Source: CAZWDO01 sp964632485 [NCBI: uncultured bacterium] | Lineage (GTDB): Bacteria; JAGOEH01 | Length of the DNA: 62,640 nucleotides | Assembly (NCBI GenBank): GCA_964632485.1 | Contig: CAZWDO010000006.1 | Location: forward strand, 130,408 to 193,047 | Direction of reading: 5' to 3' | Shown: positions 53,003 to 60,541 of the stretch, one piece after another | Numbering within the stretch: the stretch's first letter is position 1 | Layout of the letters: every line of letters begins with the position of its first letter | Program-made: the position numbers and the translations under genes | Notes under the pieces: model-generated | Database searches by the model: none | Told to the model about the DNA's origin: nothing | The model's input: the letters and a program-made list of their open reading frames with translations, nothing else

Positions 53003-53464
53003 ATGCCATTTGCTGTCTCCAAACGAGCAAAAAAACATTTTGTCTTTCGTGAGTTGGATATTGTTGCAATTTTAAATATTTTTCTGTTGCTGATCCCTTT
53101 TCTTTTATACTCCGTCGTTTTTTCGCGTATGGTCGCGCTTAATCTGCGGTTGCCTGAACGCGATAAAACCGAACAGAGCAAGCCATCCTCACTGAAAAAG
53201 CCTGCTCTCAAACCTTTGAGATTATTTATTGGTACGGATTCGCTACGTTTTTTCGCCGATACCACCCGACTGAGTGGTTTGCCTTTTTCTATCCTGGAAG
53301 ATTCCCGAACCATCAAAAACATTTTAACAGAAATTGCGCAGGAAAATCCTGATTACAAAACTCTGGTAATGATACCCAATGACTCTATCCAGTATCAATC
53401 AATTATCGCTATTATGGATATTTCCCGTCAAGCTGGTTTTAAAAAAATATCGATGTCCTACTAA
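53003..53464 (+). CDS. ExbD/TolR-like protein lacking the membrane Asp
   Basis: 153 residues. Short cytoplasmic start (MPFAVSKRAKKHFVFREL), one membrane helix (about 19-42) and a periplasmic domain ending in the ExbD/TolR pattern (LVMIPNDSIQYQSIIAIMDI, SRQAGFKKISM). The helix aligns with its neighbour (LDIVAILNIFLLLIPFLL against LNITSLLDMFIIVLFFLL): the proton-carrying Asp is replaced by N25. So this subunit should not carry protons alone and may pair with the next gene product. Start ATG 53003, SD AAGGAGAG. Confidence 0.75.
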   Translation: MPFAVSKRAKKHFVFRELDIVAILNIFLLLIPFLLYSVVFSRMVALNLRLPERDKTEQSKPSSLKKPALKPLRLFIGTDSLRFFADTTRLSGLPFSILEDSRTIKNILTEIAQENPDYKTLVMIPNDSIQYQSIIAIMDISRQAGFKKISMSY

Positions 53465-53478
53465 AGGGAGTGTAATTT

Positions 53479-54027
53479 ATGCCGTTTCCAGTATCAAAAC
53501 GATTCGAAAACCGCTTCCATATAAAAGTACGTGATCGGGAATACTCCCATTTAAATATCACTTCTTTGCTGGATATGTTTATTATTGTACTTTTTTTTCT
53601 GTTAAAAACGTATACCGTGGAAGGAAAAATTCCACCCGTATCCGAAAAACTTATTCTTCCTAAAACCGTTTCTAAAGATGTCGTAAAAAATTACGGGATT
53701 GTCGTTTATATTACAAAAGAACGTCTTTATTGCCAGGCAAAAGAACTCTATTCTGTGGAAGATTTAAAAAAACAGAAATCTTTAAAAATCGATTCGCTTT
53801 TCATGATGTTGCGTGAGAACTATGAGATAACCGAACAGTTTATAGCCACGCATCAAATTGATGAACAGAACGCGCGCAATATTAGAGGAATTCTAACGAT
53901 TGTCGGTGATGGAGAAGTTCCCTACCAAATCATGAAACGAATTATCTATACCTGTTATCTCACCGGATATAATAATATCTTCCTGGCAAGTCAGGAAGCC
54001 GGTTCTGATAAGATAACTTATTTTTAA
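53479..54027 (+). CDS. ExbD/TolR-family protein
   Basis: 182 residues. Same opening as its neighbour (MPFPVSKRF), membrane helix 24-44 with conserved D32 (HLNITSLLDMFIIVLFFLL), then a periplasmic domain with ILTIVGDGEVPYQIMKRIIY, the TolR/ExbD binding groove pattern. D32 is the expected proton relay. The periplasmic part is larger than classic ExbD. ATG 53479, SD AAAGGGAG. Shares the operon with both ExbB copies. Confidence 0.88.
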   Translation: MPFPVSKRFENRFHIKVRDREYSHLNITSLLDMFIIVLFFLLKTYTVEGKIPPVSEKLILPKTVSKDVVKNYGIVVYITKERLYCQAKELYSVEDLKKQKSLKIDSLFMMLRENYEITEQFIATHQIDEQNARNIRGILTIVGDGEVPYQIMKRIIYTCYLTGYNNIFLASQEAGSDKITYF

Positions 54028-54067
54028 TGTTAGCTAAACCTTTATTCCATACTAAAAGGGTGGACCG

Positions 54068-55078
54068 ATGAAAGAAAAAAAACGCTTAGGTGATATCCTC
54101 AGGGAGCAGGGGAAGATAACCGAGGACCAAATTCAACAAACACTACTCGTTCAAAAGGAAAGTGGCGGCCGTCTGGGTGGTAATCTGGTGCGACTCGGTA
54201 TCTGCTCTGCGGACGAAGTTACCGATGCGGTCATCGTACAATTCACTTTATCCGAGATTGATTCTCTCAGCGGATATTTAATTGATATTTCCACTATTAT
54301 GATAGTCCCTTATCATTTGGCTAAAAAAAATTCAATCATCCCTATTGAGCTGGATGGTCAGATTCTGCTGATGGCCAGCAGTAAACCCATCTCCTCCGAA
54401 CTCTCTGGTGAGATATCCAGGACTACCGGATTCACTCCAAAATCATTTATCTTACCGGAAAAAATTATCCAGGACTCCATTTCTGAGTACTATGCTCCTG
54501 TACTGGCGTTGAAGAGATCATGGCTGGATGATGATCGTCTCAGAAGCGGCATATTGATTTCTTTATTGATTCTTCTTCTTTTGCTTTTAGTATGTAATTT
54601 TAAAAAGCATTTTAATTCATACGTGGACCCTCGTACCGCTAAAAAAAGTACCAGTATCATATCCGAAATGGCTCCTATCGATTTTCTCACAGAAGATGAA
54701 ATGGATGTCATTCAGTTAACCCAGATGGTGGAAGATGCTCATACCAGTCTGGAAGGTGAAATTTTCCTGAAAGAGGGACGGGATGTACGTAAACAGGAAG
54801 ATGTGATTAGAATTTTACGGATGAATTACGATGATCTGATCCGGCTTTATAATCGCTATTTGCGACGCTATCCCAATATCAAGGGTAAAGTCATCTTTGA
54901 TGTAACGATTAATGCTGCTGGGAAAGTGGTTAAAGTTATAATTATATCATCTGAAATCAGCGATAACGTATTTGTTCAAAGCGCGATTGATGTCATTAAA
55001 GAATGGCGTTTTCAAGCGATTGAAGTTGATGTGGATGCGGTTTTGCGTTTCCCCTTCGATTTTAAAATCGCTCAATAA
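54068..55078 (+). CDS. MshEN domain - membrane helix - TonB/AgmX-type C-terminus fusion protein
   Basis: 336 residues. Residues 6-29 (RLGDILREQG...LLVQ) and 35-58 (RLGGNLVRLG...VIVQ) are two adjacent 24-residue repeats of the form RLGxxLxxxG...Q, the c-di-GMP-binding motif of MshE-type T2SS/T4P ATPase N-domains; the full N-domain runs to about 143 (ending in IIQDSISEYYAP). No ATPase domain follows: instead a membrane helix (160-177), a linker, and a TonB/AgmX-PglI type C-terminal domain (about 255-336: YNRYLRRYPNIKGKVIFDVT, INAAGKVVKVIII, AIDVIKEWRFQAI). N-domain cytoplasmic, C-domain periplasmic. It lies with ExbB/ExbD genes, so it is the likely force-transmitting partner, possibly gated by c-di-GMP (inference). 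Confidence 0.8.
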   Translation: MKEKKRLGDILREQGKITEDQIQQTLLVQKESGGRLGGNLVRLGICSADEVTDAVIVQFTLSEIDSLSGYLIDISTIMIVPYHLAKKNSIIPIELDGQILLMASSKPISSELSGEISRTTGFTPKSFILPEKIIQDSISEYYAPVLALKRSWLDDDRLRSGILISLLILLLLLLVCNFKKHFNSYVDPRTAKKSTSIISEMAPIDFLTEDEMDVIQLTQMVEDAHTSLEGEIFLKEGRDVRKQEDVIRILRMNYDDLIRLYNRYLRRYPNIKGKVIFDVTINAAGKVVKVIIISSEISDNVFVQSAIDVIKEWRFQAIEVDVDAVLRFPFDFKIAQ

Positions 55079-55110
55079 ATTAAACCAAAATTCAAACGGG
55101 GAGATATACG

Positions 55111-55731
55111 ATGGACTTTATTGTACGTTTGTTTGTTGATGGCGGCGCAACCATGATAGTGATTGGTTTTTTTAATTTGATCGCCTTGTTTATCGTACTG
55201 GAACGGATCTTTTTTTTATATTTTCGAGCGAATATTAACGCGCATCGCTTCATGGATCGGATTTATGCGATGTTTAAAGAAAAAAAGATCAATGAAGCGA
55301 TTACGCTTTGCAATCAACGGAACAAACCGTTTACGAAACTGATCGGCGCAGCATTGCAGAATTATGAGAATACCGACCGCAGCATTCAGGATTCCATGGA
55401 TGAAGTGTTTTTGACGGAATCGCCGCGGATCAAACGTTATACTCCGTTTTTAACGGTAATCGGCCAGATTGCGACGTTGTTGGGATTGTTAGGAACGATT
55501 GTCGGATTGATTGAAGCGTTTGATGCGTTGGCCGGGACGGGGGCTGCGGACCGGACGGAACAGTTGGCGCTGGGCATCTCGAAAGCCATGGCAACCACGG
55601 CCTACGGGTTGATAGTGGCTGTGTTTTGTATTTTTACTTTCGCCTTTCTGAATCTGAAAATCGATCAGCTCGTTGATGACATTGATGAATATTCAGTTAA
55701 AATTGTCAATTTTATTCACAAATTCCGCTAA
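55111..55731 (+). CDS. TolQ/ExbB/MotA-type proton channel protein, copy B
   Basis: 206 residues, differing from copy A (52367) at only seven positions: the first at residue 9 (Val for Ile), one in KEKK, Ser for Gly in DRSIQD, three in KIDQLVDDI, and Phe in the final HKFR. The nucleotides show long identical blocks next to stretches with many synonymous changes, a patchwork typical of gene conversion. All channel residues are kept. It is directly followed by uppS. It may serve the same TonB-like complex or a second one. Confidence 0.93.
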   Translation: MDFIVRLFVDGGATMIVIGFFNLIALFIVLERIFFLYFRANINAHRFMDRIYAMFKEKKINEAITLCNQRNKPFTKLIGAALQNYENTDRSIQDSMDEVFLTESPRIKRYTPFLTVIGQIATLLGLLGTIVGLIEAFDALAGTGAADRTEQLALGISKAMATTAYGLIVAVFCIFTFAFLNLKIDQLVDDIDEYSVKIVNFIHKFR

Positions 55732-55736
55732 GTTTA

Positions 55737-56444
55737 ATGGGAGATAGCTCTTTACCGGCGCATGTCGCGATCATTATGGACGGGAATGGTCGATGGGCCA
55801 AACAACGTTTTCTACCTCGCTTGATGGGACACCGCGCCGGAATCAAAACAGTAAAAAAAATTGTGCGGCATGCCGGTCAAATCGGTATCCGCTTTTTGAC
55901 CTTGTATACCTTTTCTACTGAAAATTGGAAACGCCCTCCCGAAGAAATCTCCGGTTTGATGAAACTGCTCTATGATAATTTGTTCAGTGAAACTGACGAA
56001 CTTAATCAAAATCAGGTGCGGTTGCGTACAATCGGCGATACGGGTCAACTTCCTGATTCGGTACAATTCGCTTTAAAAAAGGCGATTGAAAAACTGAATG
56101 ATAATACTGGTCTGACGCTGATTCTGGCGCTTAATTATGGGAGTCGGAATGAAATCGGCCGCGCGATCGCCCGCTTGGCCCGCGACGTGGAAACTCAACA
56201 GTTAAAAGTATCAGATATCAATGAGTTAACCCTCGCATCCTACTTAGATACCGCCGATTTTCCCGACCCGGAGCTTATTATCCGGACTTCCGGAGAATTC
56301 AGATTATCAAATTTTTTAATGTACCAGTCTGCATACAGTGAATACTATATCACTGAAAAATTTTGGCCAGATTTTGACGAACAGGAATTTGACCGGGCTC
56401 TATCTTCGTTTGCTATTCGTAACCGTCGATACGGGGGTATCTGA
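55737..56444 (+). CDS. uppS: Undecaprenyl (di-trans,poly-cis) diphosphate synthase
   Basis: 235 residues. IIMDGNGRWAKQRFLPRLMG (catalytic D15), TLYTFSTENWKRPPEE, and the C-terminal RTSGEFRLSNFLMYQSAYSE with FWPDF. Makes the C55 lipid carrier for peptidoglycan and polysaccharides. Starts 5 bp after the ExbB copy B stop; cdsA and dxr follow, the conserved uppS-cdsA-dxr order. Confidence 0.97.
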   Translation: MGDSSLPAHVAIIMDGNGRWAKQRFLPRLMGHRAGIKTVKKIVRHAGQIGIRFLTLYTFSTENWKRPPEEISGLMKLLYDNLFSETDELNQNQVRLRTIGDTGQLPDSVQFALKKAIEKLNDNTGLTLILALNYGSRNEIGRAIARLARDVETQQLKVSDINELTLASYLDTADFPDPELIIRTSGEFRLSNFLMYQSAYSEYYITEKFWPDFDEQEFDRALSSFAIRNRRYGGI

Positions 56445-57245
56445 TTGCTTCTCCGTATTCTTTCCGCCGCAGCATTGATCCCTGTCGTACTTGCCATTTC
56501 ATGGTTCGGTGATTGGCCGCTTGTACTTTTTATTTTTGTGGTCCAATTGCTGGCGTTATGGGAATTAAATTCCTTAAATTGCCTTAAGGGTAACCAGGAT
56601 TTAAGAGAATGGATATTGTTACCTCTCTTAGGTACCCTCCTGTTTGCTTATCTGAAACTGAAAATACCTGTATGGATTTTCCCCGCTGGTTCTTTTACTC
56701 TTTGGATGGTTTTTCAAATTATTCGTAAGCGATTACCAGATGGTGGGTTAATTGAGGCTGCTGTTTTTGTGTTTTCTATGGCTTATTTAGTATTGCCCGG
56801 TTGGTGCTGGTTCCAGCTCAGAGAACTTGAAAATGGTTTTTTTCTGTTGATACTTTGTTATTTGGGCACTTGGTTACCCGATACGGGGGGGTATTTTTTT
56901 GGCAGCGTTTGGGGCAAACACAAAATTACTCCCTTGTTGAGCCCCAAAAAAAGCTGGGAAGGATTGATCGGCGGTTTATTTATAACGCTGCTGGGCTTGA
57001 TCCTTTGGTTCAAAAATTCCTGGTTTCCGGCTCCGGCATTCTGGAATTATACTGTAATCGTTTTTTATGCTATTTTGATCTGTATTGTTGGGTTTGTGGG
57101 TGATATTTTTGAGAGTATGTTGAAACGGGATTGTGGCGTAAAAGATTCTTCGAGTATTATCCCCGGACATGGCGGGGTTTTAGATCGTATGGACAGTTTT
57201 TATTTTAATATTGTTTTTACTTATCTATTTACATTTTTGTTATGA
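56445..57245 (+). CDS. cdsA: Phosphatidate cytidylyltransferase CdsA
   Basis: 266 residues, eight or so membrane helices. Ends with the CdsA signature GHGGVLDRMDSFYFN; also DTGGYFFGSVWGKHKI and LSPKKSWEGLIGG. Makes CDP-diacylglycerol for phospholipids. Start TTG 56445 sits immediately after the uppS stop; the 3' end overlaps dxr by 4 bp. Confidence 0.95.
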   Translation: MLLRILSAAALIPVVLAISWFGDWPLVLFIFVVQLLALWELNSLNCLKGNQDLREWILLPLLGTLLFAYLKLKIPVWIFPAGSFTLWMVFQIIRKRLPDGGLIEAAVFVFSMAYLVLPGWCWFQLRELENGFFLLILCYLGTWLPDTGGYFFGSVWGKHKITPLLSPKKSWEGLIGGLFITLLGLILWFKNSWFPAPAFWNYTVIVFYAILICIVGFVGDIFESMLKRDCGVKDSSSIIPGHGGVLDRMDSFYFNIVFTYLFTFLL

Positions 57246-58396
57246 AAAAACGAATCATCCTTTTAGGTAGTACTGGTTCGATTGGTGAGAACACCCTGGA
57301 AATCGTTCGCCGTTTCCCTGACCAATTTGAAATTATTAGCTTAGTTGCGCATTTGCAGTGGGAAAAATTAGCTAATCAGATTCAGGAATTCAAACCCCAA
57401 AAAGTAGCGCTTTTCGATCCGGATGCGGCGATATCGCTCCGGAAGGTCAATCCGGCTTGTAGCGTTTTGACAGGTACTGAGGGGATTTTAGAGATATTGG
57501 ACACGGTGGATTGCGATATTTTGGTTAACGCAATTGTTGGGATGAATGGTTTGATTCCAACCTGGCATGCCGTGGGGCGGATTCCGCGAATTGCGTTAGC
57601 CAATAAGGAAAGCCTGGTAATGGGTGGCGCTTTGCTTAAAGAACGGTTTAGACAGGCAAATGGCCATACTGAACTACTGCCTGTTGATAGTGAGCATAGC
57701 GCAATTTTTCAGTGTCTGGCAGGGCAGGACACAGCCCTAAAGAAAATTATTTTAACCGCTTCCGGGGGTCCGTTTTATTTTTCACCTGAAATAGATTTAT
57801 TCCAGGTGAAACCAGAGCAGGCGCTTAAACACCCGACATGGCAAATGGGCGCAAAAATCAGCATTGATTCCGCCACACTCGTGAATAAAGGACTGGAGAT
57901 CATCGAAGCCGCATTTCTCTTTAATCTATCTGCGGAACAAATCGAAGTGCTGATCCACCCGCAATCCTATATCCATTCCCTGGTAGAATTCGTCGATGGA
58001 TCACAAATCGCTCAAATGAGCCGGCCTGATATGAAAATCCCAATCCAGTATGCTCTGACTTACCCCTACCGCTGGCCTTCAACGCATATTAACCCACCTC
58101 TGTGGCAGATGCGCGATCTTCAATTTTTTGAACCAGACTTGCAACGGTTTCCTGCTTTACGTATGGCATTCAATGTGTTACAAGATGGCCACTCAGCCCA
58201 GGTTGCGTTTAACAGCAGTAATGAAATAGCCGTGGAACGGTTCCTAAACCGTGAAATCGCATTTGGCAAGATTCCCATTATCATCGAAAAAAGCATTGAG
58301 CAGTTTACAAATCGCGCTATTTTAGATTTGAATGATTTATTAAATCTCGACCAGGAAATCCGGACTTTTGCCCGTCTCGATTCAACTTGCGTTTAG
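57242..58396 (+). CDS. dxr: 1-deoxy-D-xylulose-5-phosphate reductoisomerase
   Basis: 384 residues. NADPH motif LLGSTGSIGENTLEIV, LANKESLVMGG, metal/substrate residues in LPVDSEHSAIFQCL and ASGGPF, IDSATLVNKGLEIIEAAFLF, HPQSYIHSLVEFVDGS. Second MEP-pathway step, matching dxs at 34348. The downstream site-2 protease (rseP) usual after dxr is not here: the next gene is on the other strand and overlaps dxr by 4 bp. Confidence 0.97.
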   Translation: MKKRIILLGSTGSIGENTLEIVRRFPDQFEIISLVAHLQWEKLANQIQEFKPQKVALFDPDAAISLRKVNPACSVLTGTEGILEILDTVDCDILVNAIVGMNGLIPTWHAVGRIPRIALANKESLVMGGALLKERFRQANGHTELLPVDSEHSAIFQCLAGQDTALKKIILTASGGPFYFSPEIDLFQVKPEQALKHPTWQMGAKISIDSATLVNKGLEIIEAAFLFNLSAEQIEVLIHPQSYIHSLVEFVDGSQIAQMSRPDMKIPIQYALTYPYRWPSTHINPPLWQMRDLQFFEPDLQRFPALRMAFNVLQDGHSAQVAFNSSNEIAVERFLNREIAFGKIPIIIEKSIEQFTNRAILDLNDLLNLDQEIRTFARLDSTCV

Positions 58397-59277
58397 TCCA
58401 TGCTTTCTGCTATTTTATCGGTCATAATGCGAATGGTCTCCAACCAGTTTTCCGCCAATGGATCTAATGCTATAATTTGAATATGGAGTTCCTCTGCCAA
58501 CGAGTGAGCAATCTGCTGATCAAATTGCTTTTGCGCAAAGATCGCGCGAATCTTATTTTGTTTAGCGCTTTCAATGATCTCTGCCAGATGTGTCGGGGAG
58601 GGCTCTTTTCCTTCATTTTCAATTGCAATTTGTTCCAATCCATAATCTTCGGCCAAATAGGTCCAGGCTGGATGAAATACTAAAAAAACTCTTTTTGTTT
58701 TCGCTGAAAATTTAGTTTCAATAGTATAATCAATCGAATCTATTTCATGCAATAGTTCTTTCAAGCGCGTCTCAACTGCCATGGAATCCTCGGGAAACAT
58801 CCCGATTAACTCTTTTGCCAATTCCGGAAGAAACCGTTTTACCCGTTTGGGAGATAACCAGTAATGAGGATCAATCGATTTCCCGCTCATTTGATGGCTG
58901 GTTTCTAAATTGTCAATTTCATCATGATGATGTCCAACCAACGGATTCACATTTACCGATTGGTTATGGTATTTCATCTTGGGGTTCAGTTCCTGAAATT
59001 TTGGTACCCAATGGGTTTCAAACATAGTCGCTCCAAGACCGATATAGAGTTCCAATTGCGAAAGAGTCCGCATTTGATCCGGGAGGGGCTCGTAACTTTC
59101 ATGACTGTAATCAGATGGAATCATAATCATGACTGCGGTTTCCGGCCTGAGGCGCTGGATAAAATAATTCTGCGGCATGACTGATACTGCAATACGGTAT
59201 TTCTGATCTGTATGGGCCTTCTTTTGGCAAGCTCCCGCTAATGTGAGCAGGACACTCAAAATCATAAAAATTCTCAT
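58393..59277 (-). CDS. znuA: Zinc/manganese ABC-type substrate-binding lipoprotein (ZnuA-like)
   Basis: 294 residues. Lipobox LTLAGAC (Cys17). Cluster A-I type binding protein: IAVSVMPQNYFIQRL, the His-rich loop VGHHHDEIDNLETSH, IDPHYWLSPKRVKRFLPELA, VFLVFHPAWTYLAEDYGL and EPSPTHLAEIIESAKQ. The His loop points to zinc. Its ATPase and permease are not in this window. SD AGGAGT at ATG 59277. A perfect 12-bp palindrome lies 35 bp upstream and may be a Fur/Zur-type operator. Confidence 0.92.
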   Translation of the reverse strand: MRIFMILSVLLTLAGACQKKAHTDQKYRIAVSVMPQNYFIQRLRPETAVMIMIPSDYSHESYEPLPDQMRTLSQLELYIGLGATMFETHWVPKFQELNPKMKYHNQSVNVNPLVGHHHDEIDNLETSHQMSGKSIDPHYWLSPKRVKRFLPELAKELIGMFPEDSMAVETRLKELLHEIDSIDYTIETKFSAKTKRVFLVFHPAWTYLAEDYGLEQIAIENEGKEPSPTHLAEIIESAKQNKIRAIFAQKQFDQQIAHSLAEELHIQIIALDPLAENWLETIRIMTDKIAESMD

Positions 59278-59311
59278 TATTTACTCCTGGCTTTTGATTA
59301 TTGGCATTGCT

Positions 59312-59323
59312 GAATGATCATTC
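59312..59323. promoter_or_regulatory. Perfect palindrome GAATGATCATTC, possible Fur/Zur operator
   Basis: Twelve-base perfect palindrome 35-46 bp before the znuA start codon. A metal-binding protein gene next to an inverted ATGATCAT core suggests a Fur-family site, but the match to a known Zur box is not shown. Confidence 0.4.
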
Positions 59324-59465
59324 CCTTCAAGCGTTTGTCGTTAGATATTCCGCCCGTAGCTGTATGTTAAGTTCTGTCAAAATTGATAAAAGTTTGCAGA
59401 ATAGGTTTCCAGGTACAGCTTGTCAGGGCAAAGAGATTGACGGAAGAAGCCTTTGTTTGTGGTTT

Positions 59466-59494
59466 AAATTAAATATTTTTACAATAATTGTCAA
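59466..59494 (-). promoter_or_regulatory. Possible promoter for znuA
   Basis: Minus strand TTGACA (59494-59489), 17 bp, TAATTT (59471-59466); the leader to znuA would be about 185 nt. It runs opposite to and just beside the EamA promoter. Confidence 0.4.
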
Positions 59495-59504
59495 GGATTT
59501 TTTC

Positions 59505-59533
59505 TTGATATTTTACTAAGAATTGATTATAAT
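59505..59533 (+). promoter_or_regulatory. Promoter for the EamA-btu operon
   Basis: TTGATA (59505-59510), 17 bp, perfect TATAAT (59528-59533). Confidence 0.75.
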
Positions 59534-59587
59534 ATCCATGGTCAGGCTTTATTTTGTCGCTCAAACCGTTATTTATAAGCATGATGA

Positions 59588-60541
59588 GTGAATATTCAAT
59601 CAAGAACCCTTACAAGGTTAAACGTGTTTAAAGATATTACGTTTCCGCATTCTTTAAGTTTTATAATCACTCTGGCGTTATTTGGCTCTTTTGAAGTTGC
59701 CTCAAAACCGTTAATGCCATGGTTTGATCCGGTTGTTTTCAACTTCTACCGATTTCTGCTTGGGATTAGTGTATTGATTTTGATTCTTTTTTGGCAAAAT
59801 CGATTTCATGAACTATTTCAAATTCCTGTTAACGCCTGGGTAATGTTAGTTTGCGCGGGTTTTATTAATGTATTTTTTGCGATGAGTCTGTTGCAAATTG
59901 CTGTTAAATATAGCAATGCGGCGACTGCTGCTACTGTTTTTTGCTGTCATCCTCTGTTTGTTTATTTATTGGCGGTTTTTTTTCAACATGAGTCCCACGA
60001 ATGGTTGAAAGTGAGTGGGTTGTTCACCGGTCTGATTGGTACTGTACTTGTCATGTTTGAAAAAGGTCTAAGAGTGAATCATGGCGCCCTCTATGCACTA
60101 CTGGCGGCATTAGCGTTCGCCCTGTACACAATTTTAAACCGGTTTCTGAGCGGTATGGTCAAGCCCCTGGTGATTAACATTGTGTCATTCTTTTTTGGGC
60201 TGCTTTTTTTAATGATTTATATTGTGATTCAGGGTAAATCGTTGCATATCCCTTTGGAGTTTTTCAATTCCCCTTTGCGTTTTTTAACGGGGTTATATAT
60301 TGGGATCATCATCAGCGGCTTTGGATACATTGCCTTTATCCGCACTATTCATATAGATGGAGCTGTTGCCGCTTCATTGGTGTTTCTGTTGAAACCGTTG
60401 GTTGTAACCTTCCTTTCGATGCTCCTCCTTCATGAACAACTGGGCTGGTACTATCCAATCGGTTTGGTTTTTATATTGACTGGAACCGCTATGGTCCTCA
60501 AGGATCGAATTCTTGAAAAATTTTCAGACAAGGCAGATTGA
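59588..60541 (+). CDS. EamA/DMT superfamily transporter
   Basis: 317 residues, ten membrane helices in two EamA repeats (FIITLALFGSFEVASKPLMP..., YALLAALAFALYTILNRFLS, GFGYIAFIRTIHIDGAVAAS, LVVTFLSMLLLHEQLGWYYP). Exporter or permease of unknown solute. The GTG at 59588 has no SD; a second GTG at 59624 has ACAAGG six bases before it and would give a 305-residue product, so the true start may be there. Its stop overlaps the binding-protein gene, so it may be part of the importer operon (perhaps a cobalamin or metal precursor). Confidence 0.88.
   Translation: MNIQSRTLTRLNVFKDITFPHSLSFIITLALFGSFEVASKPLMPWFDPVVFNFYRFLLGISVLILILFWQNRFHELFQIPVNAWVMLVCAGFINVFFAMSLLQIAVKYSNAATAATVFCCHPLFVYLLAVFFQHESHEWLKVSGLFTGLIGTVLVMFEKGLRVNHGALYALLAALAFALYTILNRFLSGMVKPLVINIVSFFFGLLFLMIYIVIQGKSLHIPLEFFNSPLRFLTGLYIGIIISGFGYIAFIRTIHIDGAVAASLVFLLKPLVVTFLSMLLLHEQLGWYYPIGLVFILTGTAMVLKDRILEKFSDKAD

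Larger units (their letters stand above)
59278..59587. other. 310-bp divergent intergenic region
   Basis: Carries the palindrome and promoters listed separately. The + leader before the transporter is only about 48 nt from the predicted start, too short for a cobalamin riboswitch, and the B12-box/GCxGxCCC core is absent on both strands. No small gene is convincing. Confidence 0.6.

Noticed and set aside
59278-59587. Cobalamin riboswitch ahead of the BtuFCD-type operon
   Set aside because: The predicted leader is about 48 nt and no B12-box or conserved core occurs on either strand.
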